Assembly: GCF_005747095.1 (NCBI RefSeq)
Contig: NZ_SWLG01000012.1
Span: 62,001-126,000 of the forward strand
From: Exobacillus caeni
Lineage (GTDB): Bacteria > Bacillota > Bacilli > Bacillales > Guptibacillaceae
Direction of reading: 5' to 3'
Length of the DNA stretch: 64,000 nucleotides
In this document: one piece after another, positions 26,036-33,330 of the stretch
How the letters are laid out: each line of letters starts with the position of its first letter
Numbering within the stretch: the stretch's first letter is position 1
Position numbers and translations under genes: made by a program
Notes under the pieces: model-generated
What the model saw: the letters and a program-made list of their open reading frames with translations, nothing else
Databases searched by the model: none
What the model was told of the DNA's origin: nothing

Positions 26036-26386
26036 TTACTCGATCAAATAAAATCGCGTGTATACGTAATATCCATCAATCACTATTTCTCCAGTTCCAT
26101 CTTCTTGAAGGTGGTAACTTGCTTCTTTACTGCTTCTATCATCACTTAACACAAGACTATATACTGAACCTGGACCTTCCCAGGTGTCTGTGCGTTTTGA
26201 ATTGTTTATCTCTGAAATGATTTCATTTACTTTTTCTTGATTAGTTGTTTCATATAATACTTTATCAGTTGAGGTGTTTATAACAGAAACGTTATTGTAG
26301 TTTTCATTTATCAAAGGCTCTTTACTACACGCAACAAGCGATAAACACATTAATATAGTCAAAATAACAACTTTTCTATGGGTCAT
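26036..26386 (-). CDS. Small lipoprotein of unknown function
   Basis: 116 residues. The basic N-terminus MTHRK, hydrophobic core and lipobox LVAC (Cys20) mark a type II signal peptide, so the mature ~97 residues should be anchored outside the membrane. The mature part (VINTSTDKVLYETTNQEKVNEIISEINN...) resembles small Bacillus lipoproteins with a single alpha/beta domain, but no named family is assigned. AGGAAGG lies 9 bases before the ATG. It has cassette elements on both sides. Confidence 0.8.
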   Translation of the reverse strand: MTHRKVVILTILMCLSLVACSKEPLINENYNNVSVINTSTDKVLYETTNQEKVNEIISEINNSKRTDTWEGPGSVYSLVLSDDRSSKEASYHLQEDGTGEIVIDGYYVYTRFYLIE

Positions 26387-26420
26387 TGAAGTTAACCTTC
26401 CTAAGTTTTATTGAAAAAAT

Positions 26421-26454
26421 CTTATTAAACAAAAATGCCCGTTACTCCAATAAG
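26421..26454 (-). repeat. 34-bp cassette element, copy 3
   Basis: CTTATT...AATAAG terminal repeats around AATGCCCGTTAC. It lies directly upstream of the lipoprotein gene. Confidence 0.7.
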
Positions 26455-26468
26455 AAAGGTGCGATCTC

Positions 26469-26499
26469 CTTCTTGAAGAAACGCATCCGTTAGTTCAAG
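26469..26499 (-). repeat. Shortened cassette element, copy 3b
   Basis: A 31-bp variant next to copy 3: CTTCTTGAA...TTCAAG ends with an inner perfect AACG-catc-CGTT hairpin. It lies between the end of the YciI-like gene and copy 3, making a tandem pair. Confidence 0.55.
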
Positions 26500-26506
26500 T
26501 GTGTTT

Positions 26507-26827
26507 TTAATTAGCTAAATTTTCTTTAGTTTGAGGTATTTCTATTAGCCAATTATTATTCTCATTTGCTTCGATTAACTCATTTACTTCATATGTAGCA
26601 TAATAACCTTCTTTGATAAACGGGTCGCTTTCAACAAGATTTATCGCTTCCTCAATTGCGTCACAAATAAGTATTTGCATTGCCTTATCATTATCCTTAA
26701 AGGGTCCACAAATAAAGAGCTTTTTATTTGCGGTTAAGTTTTGCAAATGTTTCACGTGACTGTTTAATAATTCCTTTGTTAGTTCCCCTTGCTTTTTATC
26801 CTTTAAAATTGCAACATATTTTCCCAT
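26507..26827 (-). CDS. YciI-like family protein
   Basis: 106 residues with the YciI ferredoxin-like fold: MGKYVAILKDKKQ at the N-terminus, the conserved histidine in HVKHLQNL, FICGPFKDNDKAMQILICDAIEEAINLVESDPF, where the Asp before PF is the usual conserved acid, then GYYATYEV. Characterised YciI-type enzymes are small hydrolases or dehalogenases, but most are unassigned. GGGGGGA lies 6 bases before the ATG. It is the first gene of the AT-rich run of four. Confidence 0.88.
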   Translation of the reverse strand: MGKYVAILKDKKQGELTKELLNSHVKHLQNLTANKKLFICGPFKDNDKAMQILICDAIEEAINLVESDPFIKEGYYATYEVNELIEANENNNWLIEIPQTKENLAN

Positions 26828-26882
26828 AAAATCCCCCCATTAAATAAACAACCATTCTTTTTGTAACGGTATCTTTTAATAA

Positions 26883-26916
26883 TTTTCTTCAACATACTGC
26901 CCTATAGATCAATAAG
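26883..26916 (-). repeat. 34-bp cassette element, copy 4
   Basis: The most degenerate copy. It keeps CAATAAG at one end and the ACTGCCCTATA centre at the same offset as the other copies. It lies upstream of the YciI-like gene and marks the left end of the run. Confidence 0.6.
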
Positions 26917-27334
26917 GCTTTACTCTAGTTTATCATTATTTGGAAATAAATTGTCAGTAAAAAGACAACTCAAATGACAGGGGGATTGGCATTCATTTTA
27001 AACTGTACAATAGTTATTCTACGAGATACGAGGTCAATTTAGTGCCATTCAAGACAAAATTTCACAATAACCCTTTTATTCACAAGAAAAAATGTCGAGT
27101 CAATTCACACGCCATTTAGTGTGTCATTTTATAGCACCCAAAATCGGAACCCTTTATTGTAAGAGGAAGGGCGTTTTATTTTTTGGGACTTTAAAACAAC
27201 GAAACTATTAGGACCTCGTTCTCATTTTTAATAAAAGAAAGGGATTTCCAGATTACACATAGAAGTTTTTAATGTTAAATAGCTACGGACTTTTATGACT
27301 GCCCGCGATAAATCTGTTAAACGAGGTGAAACAG
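26917..27334. other. AT-rich intergenic region upstream of acoR
   Basis: About 420 bp without a credible gene. A weak dyad CACAC/GTGTG lies at 27106-27123 and CCCTT/AAGGG at about 27154-27178. No clear sigma-A promoter or cre site was found for acoR, whose promoter must lie here. Confidence 0.5.
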
Positions 27335-29182
27335 ATGGACATTGCTGTGCCTTTGAAGAGAGAGGTATGGAGCCGATTCGTACAGGAAGGTGTTCTTGAT
27401 TCTGCCCGGATACGAAAGCGAATCTCAGAGTCATGGTATCTTTGCCAGCAAAAGGGAGTGAATCCGTATAACGGAAAGGGTGACCAGATTCTTACTCGCC
27501 CTTCGCTTGACCGCCGGCTTAAGGACAATAAGATCTTATTTGAAATCGCGCTTCCTTACGTGGAAAAGCTTCGTAAACTGTTTGGAAATGCAAAGTCTAT
27601 GGTGCTGCTCACTGATCGAAATGGCTATGTGTTAAAAGCGACAGGACATTCCGATACACTTGAACGGGCGCTGACGATCAACTTTATGGAAGGCGTCAAA
27701 TGGACGGAAGACAAAGTCGGAACAAATGCGATCGGAACTGCGCTTCGAATCGATGAGCCGATCACGATCATCGGAACAGAGCATTATTCGATCGCTTCCC
27801 AGCCGTTCGTCTGTTCAGCAGCTCCGATCCATGATGACGAAGGGACGCTTGTAGGGGTGCTGGATGTAACGAGCCCGATCGACCAATCGATGCATGAACA
27901 TGCCCTGGCAGCTGTTGCTTCCACAGTTTTTGCGATCGAACAGGAATGGCAGAGGCGTGTGAGGGAAGATGAGATTGAACTGTTGAAATATACGTCAAGT
28001 GACGATGATTTTTCCTCCGCCGTAATTCTCGTTAATAACAAAGACCAGATCGTTTGGATGAATAAAAAGGTAAAGCAAACCTTCTCTATGCAAGAAAGAA
28101 TCTCGATGATGGAAGTACTGGATGCAGGGTTCACAGCAAAAACAAAGATTCCGATCTCCTCTTCCAATCACGATGGTGTGATCGGCTACAGGATGAAGAT
28201 CGAACGAAAGAATAAAGCGCCTTCGATTCCTTCCATTGAAAAATTCGGGTTTCAGTTTGAGGGTGTAGTAGGGACGAGTCAGGCCTTTCAAAACGTGCTG
28301 TGGAATGCAGAGAAAGTTGCGAAAACGGATGTGACTGTCCATATTCATGGTGAGACGGGTACTGGTAAGGAGAGTATCGCAAAAGCTATCCACGAGAACA
28401 GCGATCGAAAAGACGGACCTTTTATCGCCATCAATTGTGGTGCGATTCCGGAAGCGTTGATGGAGAGCGAGCTTTTCGGTTATACAGCGGGCTCTTTTAC
28501 AGGCGCCAGCAAAAACGGCTACAAAGGGAAGATACAACAGGCCGACGGTGGAACACTGTTTTTAGATGAAATCGGGGAAATCCCACACAGCATGCAGGTT
28601 GCGCTGCTTCGTGTTTTCCAGGAAAGCCAGGTTATCCCGATCGGCGGCTCTAAACCTGTTGATGTAAATGTAAGGGTGATCACTGCCACTCATCGAAACC
28701 TGCAGGAATTGATGAACAAGAAACAGCTTCGGGAAGATCTCTTTTACCGGATCTTTGTATTCCCGATCTATCTCCCGCCTCTCAGGGAACGAAAGGAAGA
28801 CCTGCTTGCTTTCATCGATTATTACCAGAAGAAAAACAACTGGCATGTAACATTGCCTCATGAAATTTTGACTGAGCTTCATAACTATCACTGGCCTGGA
28901 AATATCCGCGAACTCTTTAACGTGTTAGACCGGATGCGAATTTTATATGATGCCGAACTTCCCCCTGACAGATTGATGGAAAACCTGCTCATTCATTTGC
29001 CGAAAACTGCTGAACACCAAGAAGCACAACGAGATGAATTATCTTACCGCGAAAAAATCGAAAAAGAAAAAATGATGAACATGCTGAAACAAACGGATGG
29101 GAATGTCTCACTCGCAGCCCAAAAGCTGGACATGCCGCGAAGCACCTTCTACCGCAAGCTAAAGAAGTTCCAGCTAAACTAG
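27335..29182 (+). CDS. acoR: Sigma-54-dependent activator AcoR
   Basis: 615 residues: an N-terminal GAF-type sensor region (about 60-230), a central AAA+ sigma-54 interaction domain with Walker A GETGTGKES, the sigma-54 contact loop GSFTGA (usual GAFTGA with Ala to Ser), Walker B GGTLFLDEIGEI and the R-finger region, and a C-terminal Fis-type helix-turn-helix (GNVSLAAQKLDMPRSTFYRKLKKF). It activates the aco operon in response to acetoin. ATG 27335 is used because GTG 27326 lies in the GAGGTGA site. A -24/-12 promoter and upstream dyads directly follow the gene, which supports the assignment. Confidence 0.93.
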   Translation: MDIAVPLKREVWSRFVQEGVLDSARIRKRISESWYLCQQKGVNPYNGKGDQILTRPSLDRRLKDNKILFEIALPYVEKLRKLFGNAKSMVLLTDRNGYVLKATGHSDTLERALTINFMEGVKWTEDKVGTNAIGTALRIDEPITIIGTEHYSIASQPFVCSAAPIHDDEGTLVGVLDVTSPIDQSMHEHALAAVASTVFAIEQEWQRRVREDEIELLKYTSSDDDFSSAVILVNNKDQIVWMNKKVKQTFSMQERISMMEVLDAGFTAKTKIPISSSNHDGVIGYRMKIERKNKAPSIPSIEKFGFQFEGVVGTSQAFQNVLWNAEKVAKTDVTVHIHGETGTGKESIAKAIHENSDRKDGPFIAINCGAIPEALMESELFGYTAGSFTGASKNGYKGKIQQADGGTLFLDEIGEIPHSMQVALLRVFQESQVIPIGGSKPVDVNVRVITATHRNLQELMNKKQLREDLFYRIFVFPIYLPPLRERKEDLLAFIDYYQKKNNWHVTLPHEILTELHNYHWPGNIRELFNVLDRMRILYDAELPPDRLMENLLIHLPKTAEHQEAQRDELSYREKIEKEKMMNMLKQTDGNVSLAAQKLDMPRSTFYRKLKKFQLN

Positions 29183-29204
29183 CATGAGAAAAAATGAGAC
29201 AAAC

Positions 29205-29241
29205 TTGGACACTGTCTAAACCTGTCCCACTTGATTGGACA
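29205..29241. promoter_or_regulatory. Putative AcoR enhancer sites
   Basis: Two adjacent dyads, TTgGACA-c-TGTCtAA (29205-29219) and TGTCC-n9-GGACA (29223-29241), lie 55-90 bp upstream of the -24/-12 promoter. This is where a bacterial enhancer-binding protein would bind. The half-site TGTCC/GGACA is shared. Confidence 0.55.
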
Positions 29242-29263
29242 ATCTTATAAACAAAACCACTTC

Positions 29264-29290
29264 AAAACGCTTATCTGAAAGCGTTTTCTT
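29264..29290 (+). terminator. Terminator of acoR
   Basis: AAAACGCTT pairs with AAGCGTTTT around ATCTGA, then TCTTTTTT. The 3' arm overlaps a cre-like site. Confidence 0.75.
29276..29289. promoter_or_regulatory. cre-like site (CcpA) upstream of acoA
   Basis: TGAAAGCGTTTTCT fits the cre consensus TGWAANCGNTNWCA at 13 of 14 positions. It ends six bases before the -24 element, so CcpA binding would block sigma-54 initiation. Carbon catabolite repression of aco is known in B. subtilis. Confidence 0.6.
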
Positions 29291-29292
29291 TT

Positions 29293-29309
29293 TTGGCATG
29301 AAACTTGCA
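29293..29309 (+). promoter_or_regulatory. Sigma-54 (-24/-12) promoter of acoABC
   Basis: TTGGCATGAAACTTGCA has the invariant GG (29295-29296) and GC (29307-29308) with exactly ten bases between them, matching TGGCAC-N5-TTGCA except for one base. It follows acoR and precedes acoA by 60 bp. Confidence 0.88.
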
Positions 29310-29368
29310 ATTAAAGTTGGTGAAGGGAATCCACCTTTTCAAAAAATAAGAATGAGGAGGAATGGACA

Positions 29369-30379
29369 GTGGCAGTTATTAAATCAGAACAAAAGAAGTT
29401 GTCCAGTGAGAAAGCGAAAGAGATGTTCCAAAAGATGTGTGAGATCCGCCATTTTGAAGACAGGGTACATGAGATCTTCAGTACTGGCGTGTTGCCTGGA
29501 TTTGTTCATTTATATGCCGGAGAAGAAGCGGTCGCGGTAGGTGTTTGTTCGCATCTTGATGATAAAGACAGTATCACGAGTACACACAGAGGGCACGGCC
29601 ACTGTATCGCGAAGGGCTGTGACCTGGAAGGGATGATGGCTGAGATCTATGGGAAAGCGACAGGCTTATGTAAAGGGAAAGGCGGATCGATGCATATCGC
29701 CGATGTTTCAAAAGGAATGCTCGGCGCAAACGGAATCGTCGGTGGAGGATTCCCGCTCGCAGCAGGTGCAGGCCTGACGGCAAAAGTGAAAAAGAACGGA
29801 GCGGTCGCGGTATGTTTCTTCGGTGACGGTGCGAACAACCACGGCACTTTCCATGAAGGGATCAACTTAGCAGCAATCTGGAATCTTCCGGTTATTTTTA
29901 TCGCGGAAAACAACGGCTATGCCGAAGCGACGCCATTCGAATATGCGTCAAGCTGTACCTCTATCGCGGATCGTGCGGCAGGATACAACATTCCTGGAGA
30001 AGTGGTCGACGGAAAAGATGTGCTCGCAGTTTATGAAGCGGCTGAGCGAGCGGTCGAACGTGCCCGCAATGGCGAAGGGCCGTCATTGATCGAATGCCGG
30101 ACATACCGGAACTATGGACACTTTGAAGGAGATGCCCAGACATATAAAGGAGCGGAGAAAGAACAGCATCTAAGCGAGTTCGATGCGATTCTGAAGTTCC
30201 GTGAATACTTAACAACTGAAAGTATTGTGAGTGCCGAAGAGCTCGATGAAATCGACCAGAACGTAAAGGACGCAGTGCAGAACGCGGTTGCGTTCGCGGA
30301 AAAGAGCCCTGATCCTCAGCCTGATGAACTGTTGACGGATGTTTATGTGTCTTATAAAGAAGCTGGAGGTGATCAATAA
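29369..30379 (+). CDS. acoA: Acetoin dehydrogenase E1 component alpha subunit
   Basis: 336 residues of thiamine-diphosphate-dependent E1 alpha: the TPP motif region GDGANNHGTFHEGINLAAIWNLPVIFIAENN, an active-site STHRGHGHCIAKG segment and SRYNYGHFEGD-type C-terminal loop (YRNYGHFEGDAQTYK). With AcoB it cleaves acetoin, giving acetaldehyde and hydroxyethyl-TPP for transfer to the lipoyl E2. The GTG start at 29369 follows GAGGAGG by 8 bases. The sigma-54 promoter and AcoR neighbour distinguish it from pyruvate or branched-chain E1. Confidence 0.93.
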   Translation: MAVIKSEQKKLSSEKAKEMFQKMCEIRHFEDRVHEIFSTGVLPGFVHLYAGEEAVAVGVCSHLDDKDSITSTHRGHGHCIAKGCDLEGMMAEIYGKATGLCKGKGGSMHIADVSKGMLGANGIVGGGFPLAAGAGLTAKVKKNGAVAVCFFGDGANNHGTFHEGINLAAIWNLPVIFIAENNGYAEATPFEYASSCTSIADRAAGYNIPGEVVDGKDVLAVYEAAERAVERARNGEGPSLIECRTYRNYGHFEGDAQTYKGAEKEQHLSEFDAILKFREYLTTESIVSAEELDEIDQNVKDAVQNAVAFAEKSPDPQPDELLTDVYVSYKEAGGDQ

Positions 30380-31407
30380 TGGCGAGAATCATTACTTTTG
30401 CAGACGCAGTGAACGAAGCGATCCGCCTTGCGATGAAAGAAGACGAAAACGTCATATTGATGGGGGAAGACGTGGCAGGAGGAGCCGAGGTCGACCATCT
30501 TCAGGATGAAGAAGCATGGGGCGGTGTAATGGGCGTGACCAAAGGGCTTGTCCAGGAATTCGGTAGAGACCGGATTCTCGACACCCCGATCGCGGAAGCA
30601 GGATACATCGGGGCATCGGTAACAGCGGCTGCTACTGGACTAAGGCCGATCGCAGAATTGATGTTCAACGACTTTATCGGGAGCTGCCTTGATGAAGTGA
30701 TGAACCAGGGAGCCAAGCTTCGTTACATGTTTGGCGGCAAAGCGAAGGTACCGTTAACGATCCGTACGATGCACGGAGCAGGATTCAGAGCGGCTGCCCA
30801 GCACTCGCAGAGTTTGTACGGTTTGTTCACGGCGATCCCAGGGATCAAAGTCGCTGTTCCATCGACACCTGCTGATTGTAAAGGACTATTGCTGCAGGCG
30901 ATATTCGATGACGATCCAGTGGTGTTTTTCGAGGATAAAACGTTATACAACATGAAAGGCGAAGTAGAAGAAGGAGTTTACAAGATTCCGTTCGGAAAAG
31001 CAGACATCAAGCGGAAAGGGTCAGACCTGACGATTGTGGCGATCGGCAAGCAGGTGCACACAGCACTAAAAGCAGCCGACCAGCTGGCTAAAAAAGGAAT
31101 CGAAACCGAAGTCGTCGATCCGAGAACATTATCACCGCTTGATGAAGATACCATTCTGTCTTCTGTTGAAAAAACAGGCCGCCTCGTGATCGTCGATGAA
31201 GCGAACCCACGCTGCAGTGCGGCGACCGACATCTCCGCACTTGTCGCGGACAAGGGCTTCGACTTCCTTGATGCGCCGATCAAAATGGTAACAGCACCTC
31301 ACACGCCTGTACCGTTCTCGCCGGCATTAGAAGACCTCTACCTGCCGACACCTGAGAAAGTGCTGCAGGTTGTCGATGAACTGATCGGCGGAGAGCTGGT
31401 AGTTTAA
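30379..31407 (+). CDS. acoB: Acetoin dehydrogenase E1 component beta subunit
   Basis: 342 residues, transketolase pyrimidine-binding and C-terminal domains: MGEDVAGGAEVDHLQDEEAWGG near the N-terminus, DTPIAEAGYIGASVTAAATGLRPIAELMFNDF and EVVDPRTLSPLDEDTILSSVEKTGRLVIVDEA. It forms the alpha2beta2 E1 with AcoA. Its ATG shares one base with the acoA stop (TAATG), so the two are translationally coupled. A 400-bp repeat array separates it from acoC, an unusual interruption for this operon. Confidence 0.94.
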   Translation: MARIITFADAVNEAIRLAMKEDENVILMGEDVAGGAEVDHLQDEEAWGGVMGVTKGLVQEFGRDRILDTPIAEAGYIGASVTAAATGLRPIAELMFNDFIGSCLDEVMNQGAKLRYMFGGKAKVPLTIRTMHGAGFRAAAQHSQSLYGLFTAIPGIKVAVPSTPADCKGLLLQAIFDDDPVVFFEDKTLYNMKGEVEEGVYKIPFGKADIKRKGSDLTIVAIGKQVHTALKAADQLAKKGIETEVVDPRTLSPLDEDTILSSVEKTGRLVIVDEANPRCSAATDISALVADKGFDFLDAPIKMVTAPHTPVPFSPALEDLYLPTPEKVLQVVDELIGGELVV

Positions 31408-31484
31408 AAGGAAGAAATAGCGTGTTGCTTCGGCGGCACGCTCCTTTTAAACGTAAAGATGCCTTTTAGGAGAAGTTTATGCTA

Positions 31485-31890
31485 GTTTGAAAGACTTATT
31501 CGAGATTCAGAGAGAGTTGTTCTGGATTCGGGAAGAGTTGTTCGTGGTTCAGAAGGGCTTATTCTGGATTGGGATAGATTTGTTCTTGATTCAGCGTATT
31601 TTATTCTTGGTTCGTGGCGATTTGTTCCTGGTTCAGAAGATTTTATTCTTGGTTCAGCGGTTATCGGGGGTTCGGATTCGATTTTAGGGGTTTCGAAGCG
31701 GTTTATAAGAGGTTCGGAGCGGTTTATAAGAGGTTCAGCGCGGTTTATAGGAGGTTCAAAGCAGTTTGTAGGAGTTTCAGAGCGTACAATCAGAACTTCA
31801 AAGCAGTTTATTGGATCTTCAGACTAACTTTAGAGGTTTAGCGCGATGTATTAAAGCTTCACCGCAATTTATTGGATTTTCACAACATAA
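31485..31890. repeat. 21-bp phased tandem repeat array C (about 20 units)
   Basis: A degenerate unit with an almost invariant TTC recurs at 31506, 31527, 31548, 31569, 31590, 31611, 31632, 31653, then 31671, 31692, 31713, 31734, 31755, 31776, 31797, 31818, 31837, 31858 and 31879. All intervals are 21 nt except one of 18 and one of 19. Unit content drifts from TTGTTC-TGGTTCAGAAG types to GGTTTATAAGAGGTTCAGAGC types. Because 21 is a multiple of three, the region is open in one frame, but it has no ribosome binding site and low-complexity products, so it is not a gene. It fills the acoB-acoC gap. Confidence 0.9.
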
Positions 31891-31918
31891 CTACAGCATA
31901 AAAGGAGGAACGCGATTC

Positions 31919-33178
31919 ATGTCAGTGCAAATTATTATGCCAAAGCTTGGAATGAGCATGGAAGAAGGAACCGTTGTGGAATGGCTGAAGAAAAAAGGTG
32001 ACCCTGTTAAAAAAGGGGAAACCGTTGCAGTCATCAGCTCGGAAAAAATAGAAAAAGACATTGAGGCACCGGGGGAAGGATTTCTGATCGAAATTTCTGC
32101 CGAACAGGATGATGTGGTGGCAGTGGGGAAACCGATCGGTTATATCGGACAACAGGATGAGAAGGTAAGTAAAGAAGACACCCAAAAAGCCGAACCACAG
32201 GGGCAGGAAGAAGTAGCCGCAGCTGTAGAGGCGCCTGTAAAAGAAGAAGAGCCGAAAACAAAGCAGTTCAAGGTCAACAAACCACGGCTGTCACCTGCTG
32301 CAAGAAAACTGGCTAAAGCAGAAGGAGTTGAGGTTGAGAGTTTAGTAGGTACAGGCCCGAACGGAAGGGTAACAAGAGCAGATGTGGAACGCGCGATTCA
32401 AGAGCAGAAAGCATCCAACACATCACAGCCTGCTAAACAACAAGCAGCAGCTCCTCCGCCGCCAGAGAAAAAGCCTGAACGTAAAGAACAAAAGGGCAAC
32501 AGCCGCAAAGTGAGCGGGATGCGGAAAGTCATCGCGGAAAGGATGTACAATAGCCTTCAGCAGACCGCACAGCTTACGATCACCATGAAAGCTGACGTAA
32601 CAGAGCTGATGGCAATTCAGAAAAAGGCGAAGGCAGACCTTGAGGGCGAGGGTGTCAAACTAACAATCACTGACTTTATCGCGAGAGCAACTGTCCTTGC
32701 ACTTCAAAAGCATCCGCAAATGAACAGTACCTATGAGAACGAAGAAATTACAACCTACGAGAATGTTCACCTTGGAATTGCAGTAGCTTTGGAAAACGGC
32801 CTTGTCGTCCCTGTGATTACTAACGCTGACACTCTTTCCACCGGTCAAATCTCACAACAAATACGAACTATAAGCCAGAAAGCTAGAGAAGGAAAGCTTG
32901 CACAAGAAGATATGAAAGGATCTACCTTTACGATAACAAGCCTTGGAGCATTTGGAGTCGACTTCTTCACACCAGTACTCAATCCGCCAGAAGCCGGGAT
33001 TCTCGGTATAGGAAGAGCGGAGGCGACCCCTGTTTTCGTAGGAGAAAACGTAGAGAAGCGGTACATTCTGCCGTTGAGTCTCACATTCGACCATCGAGTT
33101 CTTGACGGGGCGCCAGCCAGTGAGTTTTTAGGAGAGGTGAAGAGCTATTTAGAAAAGCCGTATCGATTGTTTGTGTAG
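31919..33178 (+). CDS. acoC: Acetoin dehydrogenase E2 (dihydrolipoamide acetyltransferase)
   Basis: 419 residues: an N-terminal lipoyl domain (1-80, lipoyl lysine probably Lys43 in SEKIEKDIEAP), a charged linker, an E3-binding peripheral domain (KPRLSPAARKLAKAEGVEVESLVGTGPNGRVTRADV; about 120-158), an Ala/Pro/Lys linker, and the catalytic acyltransferase domain ending with DHRVLDGAPASEFL (His and Asp of HxxxD). It transfers the acetyl group to CoA. ATG 31919 is 9 bases after AAGGAGGA; the longer frame upstream runs into the repeat array. No lipoamide dehydrogenase gene follows, so E3 must come from another locus. Confidence 0.94.
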   Translation: MSVQIIMPKLGMSMEEGTVVEWLKKKGDPVKKGETVAVISSEKIEKDIEAPGEGFLIEISAEQDDVVAVGKPIGYIGQQDEKVSKEDTQKAEPQGQEEVAAAVEAPVKEEEPKTKQFKVNKPRLSPAARKLAKAEGVEVESLVGTGPNGRVTRADVERAIQEQKASNTSQPAKQQAAAPPPPEKKPERKEQKGNSRKVSGMRKVIAERMYNSLQQTAQLTITMKADVTELMAIQKKAKADLEGEGVKLTITDFIARATVLALQKHPQMNSTYENEEITTYENVHLGIAVALENGLVVPVITNADTLSTGQISQQIRTISQKAREGKLAQEDMKGSTFTITSLGAFGVDFFTPVLNPPEAGILGIGRAEATPVFVGENVEKRYILPLSLTFDHRVLDGAPASEFLGEVKSYLEKPYRLFV

Positions 33179-33192
33179 AGTCTTAGATAGTG

Positions 33193-33226
33193 AGGTTCGC
33201 ACAGCACAAATAGGCGAACCTTTCTT
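33193..33226 (+). terminator. Terminator of the aco operon
   Basis: AGGTTCGC pairs with GCGAACCT around 13 nt, then TTCTTCT. Confidence 0.75.
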
Positions 33227-33244
33227 CTAAATAAAGCGGATTTT

Positions 33245-33260
33245 TGTGAGTGTTTTCACA
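33245..33260. promoter_or_regulatory. Fnr/Rex-type operator of bdhA
   Basis: TGTGA-GTGTTT-TCACA is a perfect match to TGTGA-N6-TCACA (Bacillus Fnr box). The 18-bp frame also matches the Rex box TTGTGAA-N4-TTCACAA at 16 of 18 conserved-and-spacer positions. It is centred 41.5 bp before a start predicted from TATCAT (33282-33287), the class II activator position. Confidence 0.75.
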
Positions 33261-33281
33261 TACTTTTAAAACCTGCTGATC

Positions 33282-33287
33282 TATCAT
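33282..33287 (+). promoter_or_regulatory. -10 element of bdhA
   Basis: TATCAT lies 21 bp after the Fnr-like site with no good -35, as expected for an activator-dependent promoter; the start would be near 33294. Confidence 0.5.
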
Positions 33288-33330
33288 TAAAATGAAAGCA
33301 TTTAATTTTGTAACTGGGGAGGCAACGAAC

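Noticed and set aside
25362-26916. A true integron
   Set aside because: No tyrosine recombinase or attI is present, and the 34-bp elements lack a recognisable GTTRRRY/RYYYAAC attC layout; only the cassette-like arrangement is claimed.
27995-28537. 180-codon minus-strand frame inside acoR
   Set aside because: Antisense to the AAA+ domain of acoR, no binding site, no recognisable domain.
31487-31841. Overlapping 66- and 75-codon frames in the acoB-acoC gap
   Set aside because: They are open only because the repeat period, 21, is a multiple of three; products are low-complexity repeats without a ribosome binding site.
31485-31890. Possible CRISPR array
   Set aside because: The units are contiguous and degenerate, with no conserved repeat of 25-40 bp alternating with unique spacers, and no cas gene lies in the window.
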